Source of the DNA: a virus
DNA: 39,737 nt
Direction: 5' to 3' (one strand)
Virus record (IMG/VR): IMGVR_UViG_3300017687_000001
Coordinates: 1 to 39,737 of that record
Position numbers and translations under genes: made by a program
Notes under the pieces: generated by a model
Seen by the model: the letters and a program-made list of their open reading frames with translations, nothing else
The model's database searches: none
What the model was told of the DNA's origin: nothing
Shown here: in pieces, positions 7,263 through 16,015 of the stretch
Numbering within the stretch: the first letter of the stretch is position 1
How the letters are laid out: each line of letters begins with the position of its first letter

Positions 7263-8348
7263 CTAAGCCCCCAGGGTAGTAGCGGCCTGCATGATCGCCT
7301 CTGTGGTTAAAGGGGACTTGGGCGGGAACGCCCCGATATAGGTGGCCAGGCTGACTTCAGCCGTGCTTGCCAGGTTCAGGCCCAGGCGGGTATCGTCCTT
7401 TTTGGGGTCGGGCTTTACCAGGGAGTTGACCGCCATGGGGGCGGTTTCCTCAGTGGCGGCCAGAGTCCTGGCCAGGCCCGCCTTGGTCTTCCCGATCACC
7501 CGGACATAGGCCCCGGCCAGGTGCGGCCCGATATCGGCCAGGCCCCTGACAGTGAACCACTTCGGGGTGGTGGTGATAGGGACCCGTTTCCAGGTCAATT
7601 CCCCACCCTCAATCGTCAGGTGAATGAAGCCCCGGTCAGGCTCCAGATCGCCAAAGGTATGCATCATGGGGGCCCCCACCATTACCACCCGATCGGTCAC
7701 GTCTGCCGGTTCGTGATAGTGGCCGAAGACGGCCAGGGCGGCGTCTGAAGGGACGGCCCCGGCGCTTATGCACTCTTCGGCGATCTTCAGGCGCTTGGCC
7801 TCTTCGGCCAGACCGCAATGCCCCAGGAATATCTTGAAGTCGGCATTGACCCAGGCCGGGTCAGCTTCAATGTCAGCGATCCCTTGGCGCAAAAGGTCGG
7901 GCTTGCGTCGGTAGGGCAAGCACCCGAAGGCTATGGACCCAATATCAGGGACGCCGATCGAAACGACCTGGGGGACTTCCACCACGATCCGGCCTTCCAC
8001 CGGGGAATTGGCCGCCCCCAGGACGCCAGACAGACAGGATTCAGTCCCCTTGTCGCTCTGGCTCACCTGGTCGTGGTTGCCTGCCAGGAATAGGTCCACC
8101 TGGCCGTCATACGCCATGGACCGGCTGACGCTGTTCAGGACCAGGGTATCCACCCGGCCCCGCTCATGAATCAGATCGCCCACAAAACAACGCCAGGCGT
8201 CGTTTTCCCTACTGTAGGACACGAACTGATCAAGGGCCGATATGCAATGGCCAAGGCGGTCAGTGCGCCCGTCTGGGCCCACGACGGCCATCCGGCGATA
8301 GTTGTGGGCGTGAAGGTCACCCATGATTACAGCGTCAAACCGGGCCAT
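7263..8348 (-). CDS. SbcD/Mre11-like (T4 gp47-type) nuclease
   Basis: A 361-residue metallophosphoesterase, the nuclease partner of the SbcC-like ATPase. All five phosphoesterase motifs are visible: MGDLHAHNYR (~10), FVGDLIHERG (~56), LAGNHDQVS (~90), FLGHCGL (~174) and VFGHYHEP (~210). A C-terminal region of ~100 residues would dock to the ATPase. The ATG at 8348 follows GGAG at the end of the class II promoter-operator, with a leader of about 24 nt. It heads the leftward unit running through gp46-like and resolvase-like genes. Confidence 0.9.
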   Translation of the reverse strand: MARFDAVIMGDLHAHNYRRMAVVGPDGRTDRLGHCISALDQFVSYSRENDAWRCFVGDLIHERGRVDTLVLNSVSRSMAYDGQVDLFLAGNHDQVSQSDKGTESCLSGVLGAANSPVEGRIVVEVPQVVSIGVPDIGSIAFGCLPYRRKPDLLRQGIADIEADPAWVNADFKIFLGHCGLAEEAKRLKIAEECISAGAVPSDAALAVFGHYHEPADVTDRVVMVGAPMMHTFGDLEPDRGFIHLTIEGGELTWKRVPITTTPKWFTVRGLADIGPHLAGAYVRVIGKTKAGLARTLAATEETAPMAVNSLVKPDPKKDDTRLGLNLASTAEVSLATYIGAFPPKSPLTTEAIMQAATTLGA

Positions 8349-8360
8349 GTCATTTTCTCC

Positions 8361-8390
8361 AGTTAGCAGTTACTGTAATTATACCGGATT
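8361..8390 (-). promoter_or_regulatory. CCGGTATAAT promoter-operator (class II)
   Basis: Minus strand: TATAAT at 8383-8378, followed by TACAGTAACTGCTAACT and a GGAG ribosome site. The TAA inside TATAAT is also the stop codon of the upstream RecA-like gene (codons CCG GTA TAA). Confidence 0.75.
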
Positions 8391-9476
8391 GGAAGAATCA
8401 TCTACTGGGGACATGGCGTCAGCGGGCGGGGCGGCCTTGTCCTCAATCAGGAGTTTGGCCATTAGCTCCTGGGCCTCTTGGCGCAAGGCTCTGGTCAGGG
8501 CCGGGTCACTGGCCGCCTTGTCGATCACGGCGTTCTTGCCCTCTTGTTTCCCGGCCAATTCGATGAAGCCTTTACGGGTGGAGTTTTCGGCCAAAAGCTC
8601 CACCATCCCGGCGATCTCTGGAATGCCCGTATCGTAATAGATCGGGAATTTGACGTCCTTGACCCTGGTCCCGGTGATCTTGTTCTTGGTCACCCGCGCC
8701 CGTATCTCATGGCCCACCGGTTTCTTGTTCACTTCCAGGTCCTTGGTGCGCCACATCTTGACCACGTTGACCGCATAGTGGCCTTGCTGGGTGTCTGCCA
8801 CCATGGTCGTGTCATCCCCCCAGGACTGGCCGATCTTCTGGGTCAGGTGGTTGATGAAGATCACGGCCACCTTCAGGTCTGACATTTGCTGATTGAATCC
8901 AGGCATACACTGACCCATGACCCTGGCCGTGTTGCCCACCAGGGCCTGGCCCGCGATCCCTTGAAGCGCCCTGGCCGTGGGGGTGGTGCTGACCGTGTCC
9001 AGGATCACCAGGATCAGCCGGTTGGGATCGGCGTCATGGATCATGTTCAGGAGCAAGGTCATAATGTCAAAGAAGCCCATGACCAGGTTTTCCTTGGTCT
9101 TCGCCACCTTGGCACCTTCGCCCTTGTAGTAGCTGTCAAGGACGGGGACGGCCAGTTCCATCCAGCTATCGGCGGTAATGTCGATCCCCAACTGGGCCGC
9201 TCTGGTGGCCACTGGGGCCCGCTCTGAGTTGCAGTACACGACCAGGCCACCCTGGGCCTGGACTTGTTTGGCGGCCACCAGGGCCAGCATGGTTTTCCCG
9301 GCGCTGTATTTCCCGGCCAGGACGGTCAGCTTCGGGATCGCAAACCCGCCGCCCATTGCCCGGTCCAACGGGGCCCAGCCGGTGGACAGGAAGCCTGTGG
9401 GCTCCCCGTTGACGATGAAATAGGACTCCCCTACCTGCTTACGAAAACCAGCGACTATTTTCCCGATATCAGCCAA
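8379..9476 (-). CDS. RecA/UvsX-like recombinase
   Basis: A strand-exchange ATPase of about 365 residues. It has Walker A GKYSAGKT (~55-62) and a catalytic Glu region VVYCNSERAP. Walker B-like strands are LILVILDTVS, and a RecA-like loop 2 runs through FINHLTQKIGQSWGDD. The RecA C-terminal strand pattern is TKNKITGTRVKDVKFPIYYD. A frame could open at TTG 9488, but TTG 9476 is favoured because TTGGAG lies six bases upstream. The start overlaps the 3' end of the exonuclease gene. The final codons run into the next promoter. It would form presynaptic filaments with the gp32-like protein. Confidence in the RecA superfamily is high; UvsX versus RecA is open. Confidence 0.88.
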   Translation of the reverse strand: MADIGKIVAGFRKQVGESYFIVNGEPTGFLSTGWAPLDRAMGGGFAIPKLTVLAGKYSAGKTMLALVAAKQVQAQGGLVVYCNSERAPVATRAAQLGIDITADSWMELAVPVLDSYYKGEGAKVAKTKENLVMGFFDIMTLLLNMIHDADPNRLILVILDTVSTTPTARALQGIAGQALVGNTARVMGQCMPGFNQQMSDLKVAVIFINHLTQKIGQSWGDDTTMVADTQQGHYAVNVVKMWRTKDLEVNKKPVGHEIRARVTKNKITGTRVKDVKFPIYYDTGIPEIAGMVELLAENSTRKGFIELAGKQEGKNAVIDKAASDPALTRALRQEAQELMAKLLIEDKAAPPADAMSPVDDSSNPV

Positions 9477-10383
9477 GTTGCTCTCCAATTAGCCCGGCGA
9501 AGGGCCGTAGGAATTGGGTATGGTCCCCCAGTAGGGACCGGAATTGATAACGCCCGAACATATCGATCAGGGCCCGCAAGTCATAGGCGGGGCCCCAGGT
9601 TTCTGCCGGGGTCCCGTCATACGGGGCTGGTAACCGCATAAGGTCCATGTAGGTCCTGACGTCTTCCTGATGGGCGTACAGATCGGATAGCTTTTTGCCC
9701 TTCGGCTTGCGGTCTTCATAGTGGGTCAGGAAATTGGCAAAGGTCCCATGTTCGGCCAGGACCTTTTTGGCTGTTCCCTCCCCTATCCCAAACACGCCTG
9801 GAATCCCGTCACTGGGGTCCCCCACCATTGCCCTGAATTCAGGGTATTGGGCCCTGGTCACGCCAGTCGTTTCATGGAAGTTGCCGACCATGGTGGAGGA
9901 TTTTTTGATTGGGTTGTAAACCCAACAGCGATCAGAAACCAGTTGCAGCATGTCCTTGTCAGTAGACACGATCACCGCCGCCTGGTCAGGCCCTTTCGCC
10001 TGGACCCTGGCTTCCAACATGGCCACCACGTCGTCCCCTTCGTAGCCGGGGATTCTGACGTTGCCGATCCCCAAAGCGCCGGTGATCTCCTGGACCAGGG
10101 GCAACTGCTTAATCAGGTTGCCGTATTTGATCTGTTGTTCCAGGTTGCGTTCTGCCGCCCTATGGGCTTTGTAGGCTGGGAATTTGGCCACCCGATAACG
10201 ACTTTTGCCACCGTCCCACGCTGCCACGACGCTGACCGGGTTGACGTCTTCGATAATGGCCCGAAGGGATCGAAGGAAACCGATTATCCCCCCAGTGGGC
10301 GTACCGTCGGGGGCCTTCAGGTCCGTGGCGGCGTTGGCGATCGCCACCATGTTGTTCCCGTCCAGAATTAGTGTCTTGTCCAT
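9469..10383 (-). CDS. 5'-3' exonuclease / flap endonuclease
   Basis: A 304-residue FEN-family nuclease (like the Pol I N-terminal domain, T5 D15 and T4 RNase H), expected to remove RNA primers and 5' flaps on the lagging strand. Metal-binding and active-site segments are LILDGNN (D8), AAWDGGKSRYR, GYEGDDVVAML and VIVSTDKDMLQL. The helix-3-turn-helix DNA clamp is GDPSDGIPGVFGIGEGTA. Length is typical for phage enzymes. The stop overlaps the recombinase gene; the ATG follows GAAAGG. Confidence 0.92.
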   Translation of the reverse strand: MDKTLILDGNNMVAIANAATDLKAPDGTPTGGIIGFLRSLRAIIEDVNPVSVVAAWDGGKSRYRVAKFPAYKAHRAAERNLEQQIKYGNLIKQLPLVQEITGALGIGNVRIPGYEGDDVVAMLEARVQAKGPDQAAVIVSTDKDMLQLVSDRCWVYNPIKKSSTMVGNFHETTGVTRAQYPEFRAMVGDPSDGIPGVFGIGEGTAKKVLAEHGTFANFLTHYEDRKPKGKKLSDLYAHQEDVRTYMDLMRLPAPYDGTPAETWGPAYDLRALIDMFGRYQFRSLLGDHTQFLRPFAGLIGEQLG

Positions 10384-10431
10384 GGGGGCCTTTCATGATA
10401 CCCGGCGGGGCCTTCCCCGCCGGGCCAGGGA

Positions 10432-11496
10432 TTAGAGGCCCAGGGCCTTTTTCAGGTTGGCGTCCAACTCTTCGGGGCTCATGTTGGCCGGGACCACCGG
10501 TTGGGCCGCCGTGGCCGCTACCTGGGCCGTGGTCGCTACCTGGGCCGTGGCCGCCGGGGTGTCCACCGCCGCCGCCGCCTTGCTGGCCGCCCGGCGGGCT
10601 TGCAGGCAAGCAACCTCACAGTCGTCTATCGAATTGCACAACAGGCAGGCCTTGGCCCCACCGTCATAACCCTTCCCATAGCATTCGGGAAGGGTCGGGG
10701 TCACCGGCTGGGCCACTTCGGTATAGGGCACGTCCACGACGTCGTCGGCGGGCGGGGCGGGCAAGGCCGCCTGGGTCTGGCCCGGCTGGCCCGGCTGGGT
10801 TTCTGCCGGGGTTGCCGCCTGGGCCGCGCTGGACTGCTCAGGCAGGGCGATGGGGACCACCGTTTGAAGGGCGGGGACTGCGCCCCGGATCGCCTGCCGC
10901 CACTGGGTAACCCCACCTTCGCTTTCGGCCACCAGCTTGGCCTGAAGGCTGGGCTGGTCGTTCAACAGGTCCGGGTCCAGCGGGGTCGGGTGTTGCTCCG
11001 GTATCACCTCATAGGTCCACCGGTTGTTCTTGCCCTTGACCTTTTTGATCACCACCCCGTGACCGGCGTTGATATCGGTGAAGTCGTACCCTTCCACGAT
11101 GAAGGAAATGATCTTGTCGGTGACCATGTACGGGAATTCAAAGACCTGAAGCCCGCTTTCGGGGTCGTCCAGGTCCAGGGCCAGGATATAGGCCTTGTTG
11201 GCCGCCCGAAGAGCATTCCCGAAGTCCTTGTTCAGGCTGTAGGCCGCCCGAACGTCATTGGCGCATATCGCACAGGGCTGATCGATATGCGGGGTTTCCT
11301 TGTTGCACATGGCCACGATCCAGTTGTCCTTGGAAATCTCGAAAAAATGCTGGGCCAAGGGCTCGTAAAAGGTCCCCGGATCATCGGGGTTTTCCACGAT
11401 ACGGAGCCGGGTTTTGCCCGCGTCCAGGCGCTTGGCACCACCGCGTTGCTTCCGCTGCTCATATTCCCGGCGAAGTCTGTTAATGTCTAATCCCAT
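10432..11496 (-). CDS. gp32-like single-stranded DNA-binding protein
   Basis: A 354-residue protein. The basic N-terminus (LRREYEQRKQRGGAKRL) resembles the cooperative LAST-type tail of gp32-like proteins. A core OB-fold-like region (~30-190) holds a Cys/His zinc cluster: C-N-K-E-T-P-H then CAIC, ~63-77. A Pro/Ala/Gln-rich flexible linker (~225-265) follows. A second Cys cluster runs from CYGKGYDGGAKACLLC to DDCEVAC (~275-305), and an Ala/Thr-rich tail ends in LKKALGL. It would coat ssDNA and recruit helicase, polymerase and recombinase. The second Cys motif is extra compared with T4 gp32. SD AAAGGGAGC precedes the ATG. Confidence 0.75.
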   Translation of the reverse strand: MGLDINRLRREYEQRKQRGGAKRLDAGKTRLRIVENPDDPGTFYEPLAQHFFEISKDNWIVAMCNKETPHIDQPCAICANDVRAAYSLNKDFGNALRAANKAYILALDLDDPESGLQVFEFPYMVTDKIISFIVEGYDFTDINAGHGVVIKKVKGKNNRWTYEVIPEQHPTPLDPDLLNDQPSLQAKLVAESEGGVTQWRQAIRGAVPALQTVVPIALPEQSSAAQAATPAETQPGQPGQTQAALPAPPADDVVDVPYTEVAQPVTPTLPECYGKGYDGGAKACLLCNSIDDCEVACLQARRAASKAAAAVDTPAATAQVATTAQVAATAAQPVVPANMSPEELDANLKKALGL

Positions 11497-11509
11497 GATA
11501 TTGCTCCCT

Positions 11510-11908
11510 TTAAGAAACTCTGCGGTTAATCGCTGCCCTTGTGTCAGCGCCCATATTGATCAGCATGTCAGTTTTGTTGCCCACGGCTTTCAGCGCCGCA
11601 TCCATGCGTCCCTTGTTACGTTCGGCCTCTACCAGGGCCGCCTGGGCCGTGATCACCATTTCATTGGTGGCGACCATGGCGTCAATGTCGTTCACGGTTG
11701 CCTTTCGTCCCTGAGCCACCATCCTGTTTTTGATCTCCAGGGCCACCCTGGCCTTGGTTTGTTCCAGGGCGTCCTTGGCGGCCAAAACATCACCCCTTGC
11801 TTCGCCCAGGTGCCACGCCCAGTAATAGGTCGCGCCCGGCATTTCCATTTGCTCCCCGGTCATGTCATCCCTGTTGATTGTGTAGTCCTGGCGAATGTCG
11901 CGGGCCAT
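11510..11908 (-). CDS. Coiled-coil protein upstream of ssDNA-binding protein
   Basis: A 132-residue mainly helical protein. Residues ~30-120 are a continuous charged helix (KDALEQTKARVALEIKNR, then TAQAALVEAERNKGRMDAAL) likely to form a coiled coil. It is the first gene after the class II promoter at 11.9 kb and lies 13 bp before the ssDNA-binding protein gene. Together with the FEN and recombinase genes it forms one leftward unit. By position it could be a recombination mediator (UvsY-like role), but no homology is visible, so this is only a hypothesis. GGAG precedes the ATG. Confidence 0.6.
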   Translation of the reverse strand: MARDIRQDYTINRDDMTGEQMEMPGATYYWAWHLGEARGDVLAAKDALEQTKARVALEIKNRMVAQGRKATVNDIDAMVATNEMVITAQAALVEAERNKGRMDAALKAVGNKTDMLINMGADTRAAINRRVS

Positions 11909-11920
11909 GTTGAAGTCTCC

Positions 11921-11950
11921 AGTTAGCAGTTACTGTAATTATACCGGAAT
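11921..11950 (-). promoter_or_regulatory. CCGGTATAAT promoter-operator (class II)
   Basis: Minus strand ATTCCGGTATAAT (-10 at 11943-11938), then TACAGTAACTGCTAACT and GGAG. It is almost base-for-base the same as the copies at 1.86 and 8.37 kb and drives the coiled-coil/SSB/FEN/recombinase unit. Confidence 0.75.
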
Positions 11951-11957
11951 CAGAAAA

Positions 11958-14900
11958 CTACCCGCGCACCATGGACCGGATTGTGTTCGTGGCGGCTGAA
12001 ATAAGTTCCCTGCCCTCTGCCGGGTTACGCATTGCGTAGCCTGGGGCCACGCAAAGGACCACCTGGGCCTGGAAATACTTGCTATAGATCACCTGGCCAC
12101 AAGAGGCCAGAATGCCGCGCTTATGGCCAAAGAACGCCGCCGCGCCGCGCCCCATGGCCAGGATCAATTTGGGATGAAGCGCTTCCAACTCCCCCGTAAT
12201 CCACTGGTGACATATGGACGGCGGGTCTTCGGGAAGGGAATTGTTAGCCGGGCGGCACTTGTAAAGGGACGTGAAATAGCAGTCTTCTATGGTCAGCCCG
12301 GCTTGCTTCAGGTGCCTGATCAGGAGCGCCTTGTACCCGTCGTTACCGACCAGGATCGCCTTGGCCTGTTCTTCATCCCGGCCAGGGAAGTCGGTCACCA
12401 CCACCACCTTGGCCGTGGCCCCGGCGTAGGCCGGGACCGGCTTGGGGTTGCCGCTGTGTTGCCCCAGGGCGCAAGCCCCGCACCCGTCCAGGCCCTTGGT
12501 CGCCTTTGCCAGGGCGGGGCCGTCCTGGGGCATCTGGCAAAGCCTCACGCGGGGTTTGTAGTAGGGGCCCAAGGCCAGCCGCCGGGCGTCTTCCAAAAGG
12601 TCCTCTTGGTACAGGGGGCCGATCTCTTCCGGTAGATCGGTAAGGTTGGTCACCTTCCCTGCCAGGACGTCGTCCAGATTGGTCAAGAGCCGGGCCGTCA
12701 CCGCGTCAGTGTTCGCCCCGGCCCCGGCCTTCAGAATGGCAGAGATCACCCCCTTGTTACACTTGCGCCGCTCCACCTTGGCCGCGAAACTGAACAGGTC
12801 GTGGCTGGGCCCGGCTTCACTGATCGCAGTCAGGGCCGCCGTCCCTACGCCCTTGATCACGCTAAGTCCCACCCGAAGGGCCCCGCCATCAATCGTCATC
12901 CCAGCTTCGCTTCGATACAGGTCAGGGGGTAGCAGGGGGACCCCAAGCCGGTCACATTCCTTCAAATACATGGGAAGCTTGTCAGCGTCTTCGGTGTTGG
13001 ACAGCATGGCCGCCATGAATTCCAGCGGGTAGTGGATTTTCAGATACATGGAAGCGTAACTGATCAGGGCGTATTCGACTGAGTGGGCCCGGTTGAAGGC
13101 GTAGCTGGCGAAGGCTTCAATCTCACTGAACAGGTTGCCCGCCAACTCTTCCGATATCCCGCTGGTAGTCTGGGCCCCGGCAATGAAGTCCACCCTAAGC
13201 TTGGCCAAGACTTCGGGCTTTTTCTTGCCCATGCCCTTGCGAAGCGTGTCGGCCTGGGCCCCGCTGAATCCACAAAGGGCCATGGCCACCTGCATGACTT
13301 GCTCCTGGTAGACCATAACGCCGAAAGTCGGGCTTAGGGCGGGCTCCAGACTGGGGTGAAGATAGCTGACCGGCTGGCCCTGGGCCCGGCTGACGTAAAG
13401 GTCCATCAGCCCGCTATCCTTGGGACCGGGCCTGAACAGGGCGCTGGTGTCAGACAGGACCATGAAGTCCTTGATCGGGGCCAATTCCTTCAGTAACCGC
13501 TGCATCCCGGCGCTTTCAAACTGAAAAATTGCAGCCGTGTTGCCCTGGCTGAATTCGTCTAGGGTTTCAGGATCGTCCAAGGGGACGGCCCACGGGTCCA
13601 GGTCCACCTTGTGCCGCCGCTTAATCGCCTTTACCGTCTGCCCTATCACAGTGCAGGTCCTGAGCCCCAGGACGTCCATTTTGAGCAGGCCAAAGTATTC
13701 GGCGTCAGCCATGGACCAGTTCACGGTGGGCGTATCGTCCTTTTGCTCCAGGACGGCCAGGGTTTCCAAGGGGACGCTGGAAATCACGATCCCGGCGGCG
13801 TGTTTGCCCTGGCCCCTGATCTGGCCTTCCAACTGCTTGGCCTGAGAGATCACCAGCGGGTATTTCTGGCTCCAGTCAGCTAAGACCGGGTTGGCGGCAA
13901 TGGACCCGTCCAGGCCCAGTTCATTGATCACCATGTTGCTGGCGGTCTGGGCTTCCTTCGGGCCGATCCCGTGAGCCCTGGCCGTGTCCTTCAGAGCCAT
14001 TTTGCTTTGCAGGGTCAGGAAGGTGGCAATGTTGGCCACCTTGTCTTCCCCATATTTTTCCCGCAAATGCCCCGCGATCTCCCCACGGCGTAGGAAGTCG
14101 AAGTCGATATCAATGTCAGGCGGGCTGATACGTTCGGGGTTTAGGAAGCGCTCAAAAAATAGGCCATACTTCAGCGGGTCCACCCGGTGAATCCCCATAA
14201 GGTAAGCCACCAGGGACCCGCCCACCGATCCACGACCTGGGCCGTAGATGATCCCATTCTGATCACACCAGTCAAGTACTTCCCTGACCAGCAGAAAATA
14301 GTCGATAAACCCAAGCTGTTTGATGATCCCGACTTCATGGATCAGCCGGGCATGGTAAGCGTCGGGCATTCCTTCCGGGAACAGCCGGGCGATCCCAGCG
14401 ATCAGGACGGCCCGCAAGGTTGCCTCTGGATCGTCCACCGTGGGCATGACCAGGGCGTGGGGAGTCAGGTCCAGGGCGCACTTGTCGGCGATCTCCCCGG
14501 TGGCCAGAAGCGCCTGCCTGATCGCCGTGGCTTCAAGCAATGGGTGATAGGCCCTGAATTCCTGGGCCATCTGGGTCAGGTCCTTGAAATACAGCCCTGG
14601 GAATTTGGACATATCTGCTACCAGCCGCTTGAATTTGGTGGCCATCAGCACCTGGCGGGCGTCTTCCTGGTCCTGGGTAATGTAGTGGCAGTCATTGCTG
14701 GCCGTCAGGTTGTAACCGTAGCTCCCGGCCAACCTGACAGCTTCCAGGTTGACGGCGCTCTGGCGGGGGTCATTGTGGGGCTGTAGCTCCAGGTAGAAAT
14801 CATCCCCGAACCGCTTGGCCAGGGCGTGGATGATCTCCCGGTCATACTGCATAGCCATTTGAATCATGCCGCCAAAACAAGCCGTGGTCAGGACCACGTT

Positions 14901-15278
14901 GTCTAGGCCAAGGACCTGGTCCAGCCCAAGGCGGGGCTTCCTGAAAAACTGGGTATTGGCCAGGGTTAGGGTCTTCAATAGGCTTGACCACCCGGCTTGA
15001 TTCTTTGCATAGGCGCAAACGTGGAATCTGTCGCTGGCCTTTTCCCCTTTGGTGGTCAGGGGAGAAACCACGACATAGAATTCGCACCCTATGACCGGCT
15101 TGATCCCCTGGGCCTGGCAGGCCTTGTAGAAGTCCAGGGCCCCGCTGACCGTACCGTGGTCACTGAGTCCTAGCGCCTGGTGGCCCTGGCTCTTGGCATG
15201 GGCCGCCCATTGGTCAGGCTGGCCCATGCCGTCCAGGGCGCTATAAGTCGTATGGTTATGAAGCTGTGCAAAATGCAA
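11958..15278 (-). CDS. PHP-type DNA polymerase III alpha fused to UDG-like domain
   Basis: An ~1106-residue C-family replicative polymerase. The PHP domain (1-270) keeps metal ligands that E. coli DnaE has lost: H7 and H9 in LHNHTTYS, D40-H41, E66 and NDCHY ~195, so proofreading may be intrinsic. Palm: GPGRGSVGG (~345) and PDIDIDFDF with D387/D389; the third Asp is D534 in KMDVLG. Fingers contain QFESAGM and FRPGP. An HhH is at IKGVGTAALTAI (~808). Instead of the usual OB fold and tau-binding tail, residues ~928-1106 match family-4 uracil-DNA glycosylase: GCGACALG, TDFPGRDEE, YKCRPANN, SICHQ and APGYAMRNP. Four Fe-S-type Cys are spaced C-x2-C-x71-C-x14-C. The His of the usual HPS motif is Ala, so the domain is probably a non-catalytic sensor. 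The start is TTG after CTGGAGG. Confidence 0.9.
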   Translation of the reverse strand: MHFAQLHNHTTYSALDGMGQPDQWAAHAKSQGHQALGLSDHGTVSGALDFYKACQAQGIKPVIGCEFYVVVSPLTTKGEKASDRFHVCAYAKNQAGWSSLLKTLTLANTQFFRKPRLGLDQVLGLDNVVLTTACFGGMIQMAMQYDREIIHALAKRFGDDFYLELQPHNDPRQSAVNLEAVRLAGSYGYNLTASNDCHYITQDQEDARQVLMATKFKRLVADMSKFPGLYFKDLTQMAQEFRAYHPLLEATAIRQALLATGEIADKCALDLTPHALVMPTVDDPEATLRAVLIAGIARLFPEGMPDAYHARLIHEVGIIKQLGFIDYFLLVREVLDWCDQNGIIYGPGRGSVGGSLVAYLMGIHRVDPLKYGLFFERFLNPERISPPDIDIDFDFLRRGEIAGHLREKYGEDKVANIATFLTLQSKMALKDTARAHGIGPKEAQTASNMVINELGLDGSIAANPVLADWSQKYPLVISQAKQLEGQIRGQGKHAAGIVISSVPLETLAVLEQKDDTPTVNWSMADAEYFGLLKMDVLGLRTCTVIGQTVKAIKRRHKVDLDPWAVPLDDPETLDEFSQGNTAAIFQFESAGMQRLLKELAPIKDFMVLSDTSALFRPGPKDSGLMDLYVSRAQGQPVSYLHPSLEPALSPTFGVMVYQEQVMQVAMALCGFSGAQADTLRKGMGKKKPEVLAKLRVDFIAGAQTTSGISEELAGNLFSEIEAFASYAFNRAHSVEYALISYASMYLKIHYPLEFMAAMLSNTEDADKLPMYLKECDRLGVPLLPPDLYRSEAGMTIDGGALRVGLSVIKGVGTAALTAISEAGPSHDLFSFAAKVERRKCNKGVISAILKAGAGANTDAVTARLLTNLDDVLAGKVTNLTDLPEEIGPLYQEDLLEDARRLALGPYYKPRVRLCQMPQDGPALAKATKGLDGCGACALGQHSGNPKPVPAYAGATAKVVVVTDFPGRDEEQAKAILVGNDGYKALLIRHLKQAGLTIEDCYFTSLYKCRPANNSLPEDPPSICHQWITGELEALHPKLILAMGRGAAAFFGHKRGILASCGQVIYSKYFQAQVVLCVAPGYAMRNPAEGRELISAATNTIRSMVRG

Positions 15279-15309
15279 GCCAACCTCCAGGTGGTTGATT
15301 GTGGCGGTC

Positions 15310-16002
15310 CTAGACCCGGCGATAAGTGCCGCGCCCGATCCGTTCCAGGTCCCCGGTTCGATACCAGGCGGTGATTATGTTTGCGGCTTGTTCGCCAGTC
15401 AGGTCAGCGTCAGCGCCCCCGAAGGCCTTGGCCATGGCCACGCTACACTCTGCCCCCACGGTCCCCAGGCAGGTGCCCCAGAAGCGCTTGTGGCCCGGCT
15501 GAGTATCATCGTAGGGGTTGCCGGTGGCGGCCAGGCGCTTTTGCCAGGGGCTGGCCCCGCTGACGGCCTTGGCCTCTACCGGGTCTGTCCCATGGGCAAT
15601 GGGGGCGTCAGGCTTGGGCTCAGGCTTGGGCTCAGGCTTGGGCTCAGGCTTGGGCTCAGGCTTGGGCTCAGGCTTGGGCTTGGGGACCAGGACCGGCACC
15701 GGGGCCGGGGTCACCGCATTGATAGGAAGGCCCTTGGCCAGGGCGTACTGGGCGATTGCCTCATTGGCGTTAGGCCCACGGCCCACCCCAGTGTTGCCCG
15801 GTCCAATCACTACCACCTCTTGATCGCCAAGCCAAACGGTCACGATCTCATTGGATAAAGTCGCCTGGAATGCTATCCGGCCACCGTTAGATACCCCCAA
15901 GGCCACGACCTCACTGAATCCGACCAGATTCAGCATAACCATGTACGCCTGCTCTTTTACGTCCAGGGTTTCTTCGGCTTGGACTATTGCTTGGGCATTC
16001 AT
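15310..16002 (-). CDS. Two-domain hypothetical protein with PKPE repeat linker
   Basis: A 230-residue protein directly upstream of the polymerase gene. The N-terminal ~95 residues look alpha/beta (QAYMVMLNLVGFSEVVALGV, NEIVTVWLGDQEVVVIG). A PKPE repeat tract (~105-130) forms a stiff charged linker. The C-terminal ~85 residues (GHKRFWGTCLGTVGAECSV, then TAWYRTGDLERIGRGTYRRV) end like a winged helix. I do not recognise either domain. The 31-bp gap to the polymerase start and shared direction suggest cotranscription, hence perhaps a polymerase accessory. AAGGGAG precedes the ATG. Confidence 0.55.
   Translation of the reverse strand: MNAQAIVQAEETLDVKEQAYMVMLNLVGFSEVVALGVSNGGRIAFQATLSNEIVTVWLGDQEVVVIGPGNTGVGRGPNANEAIAQYALAKGLPINAVTPAPVPVLVPKPKPEPKPEPKPEPKPEPKPEPKPDAPIAHGTDPVEAKAVSGASPWQKRLAATGNPYDDTQPGHKRFWGTCLGTVGAECSVAMAKAFGGADADLTGEQAANIITAWYRTGDLERIGRGTYRRV
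15611..15682. repeat. 12-bp tandem repeat inside a coding region
   Basis: The unit GGCTTGGGCTCA is repeated about six times with almost no divergence; the last copy changes to TTGG. On the minus strand it encodes Pro-Lys-Pro-Glu. Near-perfect identity at the DNA level suggests recent slippage expansion, so copy number may vary among relatives. Confidence 0.9.
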
Positions 16003-16015
16003 TGACCCGGCTCCC

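Noticed and set aside
10371-11490. Long plus-strand ORFs opposite the SSB gene
   Set aside because: They are GC-rich antisense frames without ribosome sites; the minus-strand gene has clear domains and a Shine-Dalgarno.
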